Shown: positions 1 to 10,084, counted from the first letter of the stretch. The stretch: DNA of 64,000 bases from Aeromonas encheleia (GCF_900637545.1 NZ_LR134376.1:825001-889000); one strand, 5' to 3'. Notes: generated by a model not told the origin, from the letters alone. Translations and numbers: made by a program.

Positions 1-799
<799 letters not shown>

Positions 800-916
800 A
801 CAACACCCAAGAAGTGTTCTAAGGCTTGTAGCAAATCGAAGAACTACTACCTAATTCAGTGATAGCGAAGCCAACAGGCAACTCGTTATTCACGTCAGCT
901 TTCTAGATTAAGAATT

Positions 917-1034
917 TGCCTGGCGGCCATAGCGCCGTGGAACCACCTGATCCCATGCCGAACTCAGAAGTGAAACGCGGTAGCGCCGATGGTAGTGTGG
1001 CATTCGCCATGCGAGAGTAGGACACTGCCAGGCA
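917..1034 (+). rRNA. rrf: 5S ribosomal RNA
   Basis: The sequence starts TGCCTGGCGGC and closes with CTGCCAGGCA, the complementary ends of a gammaproteobacterial 5S rRNA, and is about 118 nt long. It follows the 23S gene after a spacer of about 117 nt and is followed by a strong terminator. No tRNA is seen between the 5S and the terminator. Ends are accurate to one or two bases. Confidence 0.97.
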
Positions 1035-1048
1035 CCCAATTGAAGAAG

Positions 1049-1073
1049 CCCGCTCAATCGAGCGGGTTTTTTT
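1049..1073 (+). terminator. Rho-independent terminator of the rRNA operon
   Basis: A perfect 7-bp GC-rich stem (CCCGCTC, loop AATC, GAGCGGG) is followed by seven T residues. It lies 15 nt after the 5S rRNA and ends the rRNA operon. Confidence 0.93.
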
Positions 1074-1340
1074 ATTGCCTGAAATTGGCCATTTCAGCGC
1101 TGATTTGTTTCTAAACCAGCGAATGCCCAGGTCATCTGTTTCGCACAATGACCCGTCGTTTACCCATCTGCTCACCTGATGAACCCTCTTTCTGGTATCT
1201 GCTGCCACCTCGTTACCTCGCTGCTGACCCTCATATCGTCTGGCTATGCCTTCCATTTATGCTCACTATTGCCGTTATTGGGGGGTGACAAGGCGGGCTG
1301 GATCCATAGACTGTGTGTTTCATCGGCAAGGGAGCTGTGT

Positions 1341-1973
1341 ATGTTGGGGATCCACGATCTGGCGTTGTTTATCGTATCTGGCTTGCTGTTGAACATGATG
1401 CCTGGGCCAGACTCCCTGCTCATCATGTTGCGCAGTGGCTCGCAGGGTTGGCGAGCAGGCTCGGTGGCGGCGCTGGGGATAGGGACTGGCACCATGGTGC
1501 ACGTGCTGGCGGCGGCCCTGGGGCTGTCGGCTCTGCTGAGTACCTCGGCCGAACTGTTCGTGGTCATCAAGTTGATGGGGGCACTCTATCTGGTCTATCT
1601 GGGGATTTCCCTGCTCAGGCAAGGCGCAACGTCCCCTGCGACGACCGAGCCAGCGGTGACGCTGCCTGCGCTCTCCTATGGGCGGATCTTCCGGCAAGGC
1701 CTGCTGACCAATGTGCTCAATCCCAAGGTAGCGCTCTTCTTCCTCGCCTTTGTCCCGCAGTTCATTGCCCCAGATGCACCACAGAAGGCGCTGGCCTTCA
1801 TCCTGCTGGGCTGTATCTTCAACCTCAACGGCATGATCTGGTGCCACCTACTGGCCTTCTCGACCGCCTATGCGAGCCGCAGGGTACGCCTGCCTGCCCG
1901 GTTGGGGCGCTGGCTCAACCGCTTGATGGGGGGCTTGTTTATCGGGCTCGGCATCAAGTTGGCGACGGAGTAA
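1341..1973 (+). CDS. LysE/RhtB family amino-acid exporter
   Basis: The 210-residue product is a hydrophobic inner-membrane protein of the LysE/RhtB family, which exports amino acids such as lysine, homoserine, threonine or leucine. The family hallmark MMPGPDS sits near residue 17, after the first helix, and the length matches the usual 205-210. The start at 1341 is preferred over upstream in-frame starts because AAGGGAG lies just before it and because it gives the normal N-terminus. It is a single gene between the rRNA operon and the convergent fis gene. The substrate cannot be told from sequence. Confidence 0.88.
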   Translation: MLGIHDLALFIVSGLLLNMMPGPDSLLIMLRSGSQGWRAGSVAALGIGTGTMVHVLAAALGLSALLSTSAELFVVIKLMGALYLVYLGISLLRQGATSPATTEPAVTLPALSYGRIFRQGLLTNVLNPKVALFFLAFVPQFIAPDAPQKALAFILLGCIFNLNGMIWCHLLAFSTAYASRRVRLPARLGRWLNRLMGGLFIGLGIKLATE

Positions 1974-1985
1974 ATCGCGGCCATA

Positions 1986-2020
1986 GAAAAAGGCGTATCC
2001 CATCGCTGGAATACGCCTTC
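1986..2020 (-). terminator. Terminator of the dusB-fis operon
   Basis: A stem AAGGCGTAT / ATACGCCTT (1990-1998 and 2011-2019) is followed on the minus strand by a run of T. It lies about 30 nt downstream of the fis stop codon. Confidence 0.85.
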
Positions 2021-2050
2021 GTCTGCACTGCAGCAAGGCTGATCGGGAGA

Positions 2051-2347
2051 TCAGTTCATGCCGTAACGCTTGAGTTTCTTGCGCAGGGTACCACGGTTGA
2101 TGCCCATCATCACGGCGGCGCGAGTCTGGTTACCACGGGTGTACTGCATGATCACGTCCAGCATGGGCGCTTCGACTTCGGAGAGAACCATATCGTACAG
2201 ATCAATCACTTCCTGACCGTTCAACTGGGCCAGGTAGTTACGCAGGGCCTGTTGCACAGAGTCACGCAGGGGGCGCTGGGTCGGCTCGGCAGCGTGATTG
2301 TGAGTAGTTGTTACCAATGCATCAGAAGTCAGGGTTTGTTCGAACAT
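2051..2347 (-). CDS. fis: DNA-binding protein Fis
   Basis: This is the 98-residue nucleoid protein Fis, which bends DNA and activates rRNA and other growth-linked promoters. The length equals that of E. coli Fis. The C-terminal helix-turn-helix is clear ([20 protein letters not shown]) and ends in KRYGMN. It is the second gene of a dusB-fis operon, 34 nt after dusB, the standard gammaproteobacterial arrangement; in E. coli the growth-phase promoter lies upstream of dusB. Confidence 0.97.
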   Translation of the reverse strand: MFEQTLTSDALVTTTHNHAAEPTQRPLRDSVQQALRNYLAQLNGQEVIDLYDMVLSEVEAPMLDVIMQYTRGNQTRAAVMMGINRGTLRKKLKRYGMN

Positions 2348-2381
2348 ATTCGGTCGGCTCTTTAGTTATGCGAGTTATGCG

Positions 2382-3347
2382 TTAACCTAATCCATCGAAA
2401 TACACTTCAAGTGCCGTCAGCTGTGCATCTGCACAATCCAGGGCATTGAAATGTTTACGGAATTCTCGGCCCGTCTCTTCTTCATCCAGATACCAGCCCA
2501 CGTGTTTACGGGCAATGCGCGCTCCCAGATATGCACCGTAAAACTGGTGCAGGTTGGTAACATGCTCGTTCATCAGGGTGCGAACCTCTTCCCTGTCGGG
2601 AGGCGGCAGCTTGGTGCCCGTCTCAAGAAAATGACGGATTTCCCGGAAAATCCAGGGTCGTCCTTGCGCAGCACGGCCGATCATCACGGCGTCGACGCCG
2701 GTATAGTCGAGGACATACCGGGCCTTCTCCGGGCTGTCTATGTCGCCATTGGCGACAACAGGAATCGATACGGCCTGCTTAATCGCCCTGATAGTGTCGT
2801 ACTCCGCTTCCCCCCGGTAGAGGCAGGAGCGGGTACGACCATGCACGGCAAGGGCCGCGATACCGCAATCTTCGGCGATTCGGGCGATCTCCTCGCCATT
2901 GCGGTTATCCGGATCCCATCCTGTGCGGATCTTCAAGGTGACAGGCACCTCCACTGCATCCACCACGGCCCGGCAGATGGTTCTGACCAGATCGGGTTGG
3001 CGCAGCAGGGCGGAGCCTGCCAACTTCTTATTCACTTTTTTTGCAGGACAACCCATGTTGATGTCGACGATCTGAGCGCCCTGCTCCACGTTGTAGCGGG
3101 CGGCAAACGCCATCATCTCGGGGTCGGCTCCGGCAATCTGGACCGATCGCAGTCCGCTTTCGGCAGAGTGATCCATTCTCATCCTGGTTTTCTGGGTATC
3201 CCAGACATCCGGGTTGGCCAGCAGCATCTCGGAAACGGCCATGCCAGCGCCCAATCGTAAACAAAGTTCACGAAATGGTCGGTCTGTTACACCGGCCATG
3301 GGAGCCACAATCAAGGGAGTTTCAAGCGTGTGGGGACCTATCTGCAT
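2382..3347 (-). CDS. dusB: tRNA-dihydrouridine synthase B
   Basis: DusB is an FMN enzyme that reduces specific uridines in tRNA to dihydrouridine. The 321-residue product begins with the TIM-barrel segment PLIVAPMAGVTDRPFR and has the Dus motif NMGCPAKK with the probable catalytic cysteine at residue 100. FMN-binding segments follow, including VVANGDI and VMIGRAAQGRPW. It heads the dusB-fis operon and diverges from the efflux operon at 3640. Length and context agree with E. coli DusB. Confidence 0.96.
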   Translation of the reverse strand: MQIGPHTLETPLIVAPMAGVTDRPFRELCLRLGAGMAVSEMLLANPDVWDTQKTRMRMDHSAESGLRSVQIAGADPEMMAFAARYNVEQGAQIVDINMGCPAKKVNKKLAGSALLRQPDLVRTICRAVVDAVEVPVTLKIRTGWDPDNRNGEEIARIAEDCGIAALAVHGRTRSCLYRGEAEYDTIRAIKQAVSIPVVANGDIDSPEKARYVLDYTGVDAVMIGRAAQGRPWIFREIRHFLETGTKLPPPDREEVRTLMNEHVTNLHQFYGAYLGARIARKHVGWYLDEEETGREFRKHFNALDCADAQLTALEVYFDGLG

Positions 3348-3639
3348 TCCACGGTTACCATCGGCTTAGGGCGGCGTATATTACGCATTTTTTAGTCAGG
3401 AGAAAAGGTTAGTATTTGAGCGTCAGCCACTTTTTTCTGAAAAAAACGTCGCGCCAAGGCTTGCAAATTCAGGAGTGCTTGAAAATCAGGCAGATTGTCC
3501 GGGAGCATACTCGGGGTCAAATGAGTGAGGGACTCATTCATTTGTCTGTCTCCCTCCGCTGCGGGTTTGCGTTATGATAGCGAGCCTGAATCGAGCAAAG
3601 GCTCCACACAATTTTATTACAAACAGAAATTGGGGATGT

Positions 3640-5046
3640 ATGACGTCAAGGTTCATCAAATCGCTCTGTCCGTGCCTGCTGGGAGCCATGCTGGGCTCGG
3701 CCCAGGCGCAGACCGTCAGCTTCACTGAGGCCTGGAGCCGGGTCATCCAGCAGGATGACGGACTGGCGGCAGAGCAGGCCGGGGTGGAGCGGGCAGAGCA
3801 GCTGCGCGAGGCGGCCAAGGCCATGTACCTGCCCAAGGTGGACGTGGGGGCCAGCTACACCCACCTCGATCAGCCGATGGAACTCGACATGCTGGATCTG
3901 AACCCCATCGCCAACCATCCCGAATTTGGCAAGGTGCTGGGCCCCGTCATGCAGGCGCTCAACCTCAGCCCCAGCGACTTCGTCACCCCCCTGACCAAAC
4001 AGAACGTGGTCACCAGTTCGGTCAAGATGCTGTGGCCGCTGTTCGTCGGCGGGCGTATCGATGCGGCCCAGGACATTCGCCAGGCCCAGGTGAGCGAGGC
4101 GCAACAGCTGCTGGTGCTCAAGCAGCAGGCCAGCTTCGAGAGCCTCTCCCAGACCTACTTCGGGGTGGTGCTGGCGGCGCAGGTGGTGCAGACCAAGCAG
4201 GAGATCGAGCAGGGGCTGGCCCATCATCTGGATCATGCCCAAAAATTGGAGGCACAGGGCCAGATCGCCAGGGTCGAGCGGCTCTCCGCCCAGTCGGCCT
4301 ATGACAGGGCCCGCATCGATACCCAGAAGGCAAGACGCAGCCTGGAGATCGCCCAGCTGGCGCTCGGTCACATGCTCAAGATCAAGCAGGCGGAACCCAA
4401 CAGCCGGCTCTTCATCAACGAGAACATGCCCCAACTCGATCCCTTCGTGCAGGAGACTCTGACGGTGCACCCCGGCCTCAAGCTGCTGGCGGCCAAGAAA
4501 GAGCAGGCGCAGGGCATGATCAAGCTGGAGAAGGGGAAGTACGCTCCCGAGCTGTTCCTGTTCGGCAACTACAACCTCTATGAGGATGACTCCATCGTCT
4601 CCAAGACCACGCCGGACTGGCTGGTCGGGGTCGGGGTCAGCATGCCGCTGGTGAGCCGTGATGGCCGCTCCGAGACGGTGCAGGCGGCCAAGAGTGCCGA
4701 GCTGCAGGTCAACCTGCTGCAGGCCAAGACCCGCCAGGATCTGGAGCTGCTGGTCGAGAAGACCTGGCGCGAGGCGGCGCAGGGGCTGGAGGAGTACCAC
4801 TCCCTCTCCTCGACCCAGGCATTGGCCGAGGAGAACGTGCTGCTGCGGGACAAGGCGTTCGGCCAGGGGCTCTCCACCTCGCTGGATGTGGTGGATGCCC
4901 GCAACCAGCTGGCCGGGGTCAAGACCCAGCGCGCCGCCGCCGCCTATCAATACGTGATCTCCCTGGCCCGCCTGTTGGCGCTCTCCGGTCAGATGAACAG
5001 TTTCAATCAATATCAGCATGCTCAGGCGACAGAGGTGAATTCATGA
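3640..5046 (+). CDS. TolC-family outer-membrane efflux protein
   Basis: The 468-residue product has a cleavable signal peptide (cleavage probably after AQA, about residue 23) and two similar Gln/Ala-rich helical halves, as expected for the trimeric TolC/OprM channel-tunnel fold. I chose the ATG at 3640 because GGGG precedes it and the signal peptide begins there; an upstream in-frame start would add 22 residues ahead of the signal. It is the first gene of a four-gene operon whose members overlap by 1-4 nt, so it probably forms the outer-membrane exit for the pump encoded downstream. Confidence 0.9.
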   Translation: MTSRFIKSLCPCLLGAMLGSAQAQTVSFTEAWSRVIQQDDGLAAEQAGVERAEQLREAAKAMYLPKVDVGASYTHLDQPMELDMLDLNPIANHPEFGKVLGPVMQALNLSPSDFVTPLTKQNVVTSSVKMLWPLFVGGRIDAAQDIRQAQVSEAQQLLVLKQQASFESLSQTYFGVVLAAQVVQTKQEIEQGLAHHLDHAQKLEAQGQIARVERLSAQSAYDRARIDTQKARRSLEIAQLALGHMLKIKQAEPNSRLFINENMPQLDPFVQETLTVHPGLKLLAAKKEQAQGMIKLEKGKYAPELFLFGNYNLYEDDSIVSKTTPDWLVGVGVSMPLVSRDGRSETVQAAKSAELQVNLLQAKTRQDLELLVEKTWREAAQGLEEYHSLSSTQALAEENVLLRDKAFGQGLSTSLDVVDARNQLAGVKTQRAAAAYQYVISLARLLALSGQMNSFNQYQHAQATEVNS

Positions 5047-6047
5047 GTCATCCCCCCATCAAGAAGAAGATGAGCCAGGGCAAGCCGCTGTTGTTGCCGC
5101 TGGCCCTGGTGCTGCTGGTCATCTGGCTGGGCTGGCGTTTCTGGCTGGCCTATCAGCCGGAGCCGGTGCGCTTGCAGGGCCAGATCGAGGCGCAGCAGTA
5201 TTCGGTCTCCTCCAAGGTGGCGGGGCGCATCGACGAGGTGCTGGTGAAGAAGGGAGATCAGCTGGCCAAGGGTCAGCTGGCATTCACCCTGGCCAGCCCC
5301 GAGATCGAGGCCAAGCTGAGCCAGGCCAAGGCCGGACAGGCGGCGGCCGGCGCCATGGCGCAGGAGGCGGAGAAGGGGGCGCGGGCCCAGCAGATCGCGG
5401 CGGCCAAGGATCAGTGGCAGCAGGCCAGGACGGCGGCCCAGCTTCATGGCAAGACCTATGAGCGGATCGCCAACCTGCACCGGGAAGGGGTGATGCCGCT
5501 GCAGAAACGGGACGAGGCCTGGACCGCCTGGCAGGCGGCCAAATACAGCGAAGGCATGGCCTGGCAGCAGTATCAGATGACCCTGGAAGGGGCGCGGGAG
5601 GAGACCAAGGTCGCGGCCCGCGAGCAGGCCAAGATGGCGGCCGGCTCGGTGGCCGAGGTGGAGGCCTATCTGGCCGACACCCGCATCGCCACCCCCCATG
5701 CCGGCGAGGTCGCGCAGGTGTTGCTGCGCAGTGGCGAGCTGGCACCGCAGGGCTTCCCCGTGGTGACCCTGCTCGACATGGAGGATGCCTGGGCCCAGTT
5801 CCACGTGCGCGAGGATCTGCTGCCCCGCTTCCAGGTCGGCACCGAGTTCGATGCCAGCCTACCCGGGTTGGGGGCGCAGACTGTGCGCTTCAAGGTCACC
5901 CACGTGGCGATGATGGGGGACTTCGCCACCTGGCGTGCCACCGACACCCGCCAGGGCTTCGACATGAGGAGCTTCCAGGTGGAGGCGCGCCCCTTGCAAC
6001 CGGTTGAAGGGTTGCGGGTCGGCATGAGCGTGCTGGTCGAACTCTGA
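5043..6047 (+). CDS. HlyD-family periplasmic adaptor subunit
   Basis: The 334-residue protein has one N-terminal membrane anchor (about residues 15-37) and then a lipoyl-like half-motif (EAQQYSVSSKVAGRIDEVLV). A long Ala/Gln-rich coiled coil and a second lipoyl/beta-barrel part (DTRIATPHAGEVAQVLL) follow. This is the architecture of membrane-fusion proteins that join an inner-membrane transporter to TolC. Its start overlaps the stop of the TolC-like gene (ATGA), which points to translational coupling. The closest E. coli arrangement I know is the YhiI/YbhG type, which works with ABC-2 permeases. Confidence 0.9.
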   Translation: MSHPPIKKKMSQGKPLLLPLALVLLVIWLGWRFWLAYQPEPVRLQGQIEAQQYSVSSKVAGRIDEVLVKKGDQLAKGQLAFTLASPEIEAKLSQAKAGQAAAGAMAQEAEKGARAQQIAAAKDQWQQARTAAQLHGKTYERIANLHREGVMPLQKRDEAWTAWQAAKYSEGMAWQQYQMTLEGAREETKVAAREQAKMAAGSVAEVEAYLADTRIATPHAGEVAQVLLRSGELAPQGFPVVTLLDMEDAWAQFHVREDLLPRFQVGTEFDASLPGLGAQTVRFKVTHVAMMGDFATWRATDTRQGFDMRSFQVEARPLQPVEGLRVGMSVLVEL

Positions 6048-7189
6048 TGCGGCGCGAATGGCGGCTGCTGTGGCAGGATCCCTTCAGCCGGGCCCTGATA
6101 AGCTGGATCCCGCTGCTGCTGATCGGGCTGCTGTGCTGGATTTTCTCGGCCGGGCTGGCGCGGGATCTCAAGGTGGGTCTGGTGGATCTGGATCGCAGCG
6201 CGCTCTCCCGTCAGCTGGCATTCTCGCTGGATGGCTCCGCCGGTCTGCGCCTGAGCGATCAGTTTGACTCCATCGACGAGGGGGCCAGGGCGCTGCGCGG
6301 CGGCGACGTCTATGCCCTGGTGGTGATCCCCGCCCATCTGGAGCGGGATGCGCGGGAGGGCACCCAGCCCAAGGTGACCGTGTTCAACAACGGCCAGTTC
6401 ATCCTGATCGCCAAGCTGGTCAACGCGGCGCTGGCCCAGGTGGTCGGCACCCTCAACGGCCAGGTCGGCGTGCTGGCGGCTATGGCCGATGGCAAGGCGC
6501 TGCCCGGCGCCCTGGGGCAGTCCGTCCCCATCGCCAGCCAGGTCACGGCGCTCTACAACATCAACTCCAGCTACGCCCAGTTTCTGTTGAGTGCCCTGCT
6601 GCCGGCGGTGTGGCAGATCTTGGTGGTGCTCTATGGCATCAACGCCCTGGCCCGGGCCGATCGACTCGGCCTGGACTGGACCACGCAAGGGGTCTGGTTC
6701 GGCCTCTGGCGCACTCTGTTGCCTCATGTACTCATCGGGTGGGTCTGGGGGCTGGCGTGGAGCCTGCTGCTGTTCAGGGCGCTTGGCTATCCCATGCAGG
6801 GGAGCTGGCTGGTGTTAACGCTGGGTCTGGGGCTGGCCTCGGCCGCCTGCGTCAGCATGGGGGCCTTCTTCTATGGCGTCATCCGGGATCCGGCCCGCGC
6901 CCTGTCGCTGGCGGGCGCCTACACGGCCCCCGGCTTCGCCTTCATGGGGGTGACCTTCCCGGTCAGCGCCATGGGGGACTTCGCCCAGTTCTGGCGCAGC
7001 CTGCTGCCCATCTCCCACTATGTGGAGCTGCAGGTCGGGCAGGCGAACTACGGCCTGCCGCTCGATGCGGCCCTGCCCCAGTTCGGGGCCCTGCTGTTGT
7101 TCCTGCTGCCGCTGTTACTGGTGGTACGGCGCTATCAACCGCAGGCCCAGGCCGCCCGCCAGCTGGCCGCTAAGGAGCCGGAACTATGA
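6047..7189 (+). CDS. ABC-2 type transporter permease (first of pair)
   Basis: The 380-residue protein has an N-terminal transmembrane helix (LISWIPLLLIGLLCWIFSAG) and a large extracytoplasmic domain (about residues 45-180). Roughly five C-terminal helices follow, the layout of the ABC2_membrane_3 family. It starts inside the stop of the HlyD gene (TGATG) and overlaps the next permease. With that partner it would form the membrane channel of an exporter. No nucleotide-binding domain is fused to it, and none is encoded nearby. Confidence 0.85.
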   Translation: MRREWRLLWQDPFSRALISWIPLLLIGLLCWIFSAGLARDLKVGLVDLDRSALSRQLAFSLDGSAGLRLSDQFDSIDEGARALRGGDVYALVVIPAHLERDAREGTQPKVTVFNNGQFILIAKLVNAALAQVVGTLNGQVGVLAAMADGKALPGALGQSVPIASQVTALYNINSSYAQFLLSALLPAVWQILVVLYGINALARADRLGLDWTTQGVWFGLWRTLLPHVLIGWVWGLAWSLLLFRALGYPMQGSWLVLTLGLGLASAACVSMGAFFYGVIRDPARALSLAGAYTAPGFAFMGVTFPVSAMGDFAQFWRSLLPISHYVELQVGQANYGLPLDAALPQFGALLLFLLPLLLVVRRYQPQAQAARQLAAKEPEL

Positions 7190-8364
7190 TGGGTTTCTGG
7201 GATCTGGTGCGTCTCGAGCTGCGTACCCTGCTGGCGGACCGCGCCATCATGCTGACCCTGTTTGGCGGCGTGTTCTTCTACTCCTTCCTCTATCCGCAGC
7301 CCTATCTGCACCAGTTGCCCCGGGAAGAGGCGGTGGTGGTGGTCAACGATGATGGCAGTCAGCTCTCCCGTCAGCTGGAGTTCATGGCCGATGCAACGCC
7401 CCAGGTGAAACTGGTGGCGCGGGTCGGCAGCCTGGAGGAGGCCCGTCAGTGGCTGTTGACCGGCAAGGCGAGCGGGATCCTGCACATTCCTCGCCATTTC
7501 TACCGGGATCTGATGCTGGGCAAGAGCGTGACCCTGAGCTATGCCGGCGATGCCTCCTATTTCCTGGTCTATGGCACCATCGCCGAAGGGCTGGCCCAGG
7601 CGGGGGGCACCCTGGCGGCCGGGATCAAGGTGGCGCGTCTGCTCAGCCAGGGCGAGGCGCTGCTACAGGCGGCCATGGGGTGGAATGCGGTGGGGCTCAA
7701 CGTGCTGCCGGTCTTCAACCCCAGCATGGGTTATGTGAACTACGTGGTGCCGGCGGTGTTCGTGCTGATCCTGCACCAGGTGCTGCTGATGGGGGCCAGC
7801 ATCCTGGGGGCGACCCAGAACCAGCGCAGCGCGCGCGGGGAGTCCGGTTACTGGCAGAAGGTGCCGGTGCTGCCTCTGCTGCTGGCCCGCACCCTGGTGC
7901 TGGGGGGGCTGTTCGTGCTGCCCGTTAGCTACTTCTTCGGCTTCTGTTTCGACTATTACGGCATAGCCCGCACCGCCGAGCCGGCCGAGCTGTGGCTGTT
8001 CATCCTGCCCTTCCTGCTGGCGACCACCTTGCTGGGCATAGTGCTGGGGGCGCTGTTTACCCGCCGTGACTTGCCGACCCAGGTGGTGCTGGTCTCATCA
8101 CTGCCGCTGGTTTTCCTCGCCGGCTTCATCTGGCCGCTGGAGCTGATCCCGACGCCGCTCAACTGGCTGGCCCAGTGGGCGCCGAGCACGCCGGCCATCG
8201 AGGGACTGCTGCGCCTGAACCAGATGGGGGCCGATTTTACTCAAGTGGCCCCTTACTGGTGGCAACTGTGGGGCCTGACGCTGCTCAACGCTCTGCTCGC
8301 TTGTTGGTTGCTGGCGTGGCGCCAGCGACAGACCGCCGAGACCAAGATGAAAACGGTCAGCTGA
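7186..8364 (+). CDS. ABC-2 type transporter permease (second of pair)
   Basis: The 392-residue product repeats the layout of the preceding permease: one N-terminal helix, an extracytoplasmic domain, then about five C-terminal helices with the ABC-2-like segment VFLAGFIWPLELIP. Two start codons (ATGATG at 7186 and 7189) are possible; both overlap the upstream gene. It is the last gene of the operon and its stop codon lies within the stem of the terminator. In E. coli the comparable YbhSR and YhhJ systems include an ATPase gene; this operon does not. Confidence 0.85.
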   Translation: MMGFWDLVRLELRTLLADRAIMLTLFGGVFFYSFLYPQPYLHQLPREEAVVVVNDDGSQLSRQLEFMADATPQVKLVARVGSLEEARQWLLTGKASGILHIPRHFYRDLMLGKSVTLSYAGDASYFLVYGTIAEGLAQAGGTLAAGIKVARLLSQGEALLQAAMGWNAVGLNVLPVFNPSMGYVNYVVPAVFVLILHQVLLMGASILGATQNQRSARGESGYWQKVPVLPLLLARTLVLGGLFVLPVSYFFGFCFDYYGIARTAEPAELWLFILPFLLATTLLGIVLGALFTRRDLPTQVVLVSSLPLVFLAGFIWPLELIPTPLNWLAQWAPSTPAIEGLLRLNQMGADFTQVAPYWWQLWGLTLLNALLACWLLAWRQRQTAETKMKTVS

Positions 8365-8380
8365 GGCTGACCGTTTTTTT
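8351..8380. terminator. Bidirectional terminator between efflux operon and SDR gene
   Basis: An 11-bp stem AAACGGTCAGC / GCTGACCGTTT with loop TGAG is followed by seven T on the plus strand and four T on the minus strand. It serves the efflux operon, whose last codons it contains, and probably the convergent gene ending at 8393. Confidence 0.9.
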
Positions 8381-8392
8381 GGGCGGACGGGC

Positions 8393-9028
8393 TCAGCTGC
8401 GCTGCAGGTCGGGGTCGCCGATGGCGTAGATCTGGCCGAGAGTCTGCTCGTCAGTGAGCAGTCGCAAACCCTGAATGGCCACATCCTGGCGTCTGACCAG
8501 ACCGTGTACCTCTTTCCCCTGACTCAGCACGGCCTGGCCGGTGGCCTCGCCATCCTGTAGTCCCGCCGGCCGCAAGATGGTCCAGGCCAGCGTGCTGCTC
8601 TGCAACCAGCTCTCGGCCAGGCTCTTCAAGCGCACCTCGTGACCGAAGGCCGTTCTGGCCCGCTCTGGCAGATATTGCCAGCTGTCGCCGCAACCGAGCG
8701 AGGTCACCAGCAGCAGGCGCTCGAGCCCGGCCTGCTCCATTCCGTCTATCACATGGCGGTTGCCCTGATAGTCCACCGGCTGCGGCTGGCGAAAGCTGCC
8801 GAGGGTGGAGACCACTTGCGCTTCGTTGCCTGCCAGGATGCAGGCGCGAGTGACGGCAGCCGGATCCAGGGCATCCCCCTCGAGGACCTCGACCCCGAGC
8901 GCGCGCAGCTCGGCCGCCGCCTCCGGGTTGCGGACCAGGGCCAGGACCCTGTGCCCCTGGCGCAGGGCCTGATCGGTGAAGGCGCGGCCCAGCCCGCGGC
9001 TGGCTCCGAAGATGAGTGTGGTTGGCAT
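8393..9028 (-). CDS. NAD(P)-binding SDR/NmrA-like protein
   Basis: The 211-residue protein begins with a Rossmann nucleotide-binding motif (TLIFGASRGLGRAF, GxxGxG type) and resembles atypical short-chain dehydrogenase or NAD(P)H-binding (NmrA-like) proteins. The segment LLLVTSLGCG stands where the catalytic Ser region of SDRs lies, but the classical YxxxK is not evident, so it may be a redox sensor or isomerase-like member rather than a dehydrogenase. It is a single gene convergent with the efflux operon. The substrate is unknown. Confidence 0.75.
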   Translation of the reverse strand: MPTTLIFGASRGLGRAFTDQALRQGHRVLALVRNPEAAAELRALGVEVLEGDALDPAAVTRACILAGNEAQVVSTLGSFRQPQPVDYQGNRHVIDGMEQAGLERLLLVTSLGCGDSWQYLPERARTAFGHEVRLKSLAESWLQSSTLAWTILRPAGLQDGEATGQAVLSQGKEVHGLVRRQDVAIQGLRLLTDEQTLGQIYAIGDPDLQRS

Positions 9029-9124
9029 GAGAGATCTCCCTTGGACAAAAGGGCTAGCCTAGGGGCTCGACGGCGCTATGTAAATGAGAGTTGTTTCTAT
9101 CTGTGAGGGGCGGGGGGAAACGAC

Positions 9125-9150
9125 GGGCCGGGCGTCGCTGACGCCGGCCC
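9125..9150 (-). terminator. Probable terminator after dnaC
   Basis: A GC-rich hairpin (GGCGTC/GACGCC plus GGGCC/GGCCC with one bulged G) lies directly after the dnaC stop on the minus strand. The T run that follows is short, so its strength is uncertain. Confidence 0.4.
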
Positions 9151-9157
9151 TTGGGGA

Positions 9158-10018
9158 TCAGCCGTTGTAGTGACCTATGCTGGGGCGGCGGCTGGGGCCA
9201 CTCAGGTGGATATCCACCGGATTGAACGCCTTGATCGCCTCGAAGCTGAAGTCGCCGATGGCCTGGTGCAGGCTTTGGGGGCTGTGGTTGGTGATGATGA
9301 TGACGCTCTTGGAGAGGTTGCGACGACGGCGCAACAGGTGGCCGAGGAAGCTGGACTGGCTCTCCGCCATCTTGGTGCGGTTGGCGGCCACCTCGTCGAT
9401 GATCAGCAGATCCACCTCTTCCAGCGCGCGGCGGTACTGATTGCGCTCCTCCTGATCCTGGATCACGTTGAAGAACAGCCGGTCCACCACTGAGGCCCAC
9501 TGCTGGAAGATCACCGATTTCTGATGCAGGGCGATCAGCTCATGGGCCACGGCGCCCGCCAGGGTGGACTTGCCGGTGCCATAGTCGCCGTAGATGAGCA
9601 TGCAGCCGCCGCCGCTCTTCTCCCAGTGCTCGAAGCCGCTGATGAAGTAGCGGGCCGTCTCCATGGGGTATTGCAGCGCCGGATCGGTGGCGTCCATCTT
9701 GTCGAATATCCAGTCCGGGTTGAGGTCGGCCTGGGCGATCAGCTTCTGGATCCGCTCCTGGCGGGCCGTCTTCTGCAGCTCGCGCACCTCGGCGTTGGCC
9801 TTGGCGTCATACTCCTTGCGCAGGGTCTCGTAGTCGTACTGGCTGCCGCCGGTCTGGGCCTGCAGGCGGCGAATGCGCTCGAGCAGGCCGCCCACGTGCT
9901 GGCTCAGCTCGGGATCGTGGATACGGAGGTCCTGTTTGGCTTTCGCTTTGGCGATCCTCTGGCGCTTGGCCTCGATCTCCTCCAGCTCCTGGCGCAGGGG
10001 ATCGTGCGGGTCAGTCAT
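9158..10018 (-). CDS. dnaC: DnaC-like helicase loader (AAA+ ATPase)
   Basis: The 286-residue product is an AAA+ ATPase with Walker A (GDYGTGKSTLAG), Walker B (DLLIIDE) and a charged helical N-terminus of about 100 residues. This layout matches loaders of the replicative helicase DnaB. The start at 10018 is chosen because AAGGAG lies 7 nt before it; an upstream in-frame start would add 11 residues. It follows the dnaT-like gene by 66 nt, matching the dnaT-dnaC operon of E. coli. The N-terminal part is longer than in E. coli DnaC (about 245 residues), a moderate difference. Confidence 0.88.
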   Translation of the reverse strand: MTDPHDPLRQELEEIEAKRQRIAKAKAKQDLRIHDPELSQHVGGLLERIRRLQAQTGGSQYDYETLRKEYDAKANAEVRELQKTARQERIQKLIAQADLNPDWIFDKMDATDPALQYPMETARYFISGFEHWEKSGGGCMLIYGDYGTGKSTLAGAVAHELIALHQKSVIFQQWASVVDRLFFNVIQDQEERNQYRRALEEVDLLIIDEVAANRTKMAESQSSFLGHLLRRRRNLSKSVIIITNHSPQSLHQAIGDFSFEAIKAFNPVDIHLSGPSRRPSIGHYNG

Positions 10019-10084
10019 GGAAGGCTCCTTCTGCTGGGGCTGGGTTGGCAAGGGGCTAATAGTGCCTGTTGCGGGCGTTCGGGA

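Noticed and set aside
3640..6047. TolC-like plus HlyD-like genes as the type I secretion system for the giant adhesin
   Set aside because: They are translationally coupled to two ABC-2 permeases and are 15 kb away from the adhesin; no LapB/HlyB-type ABC protein is present.
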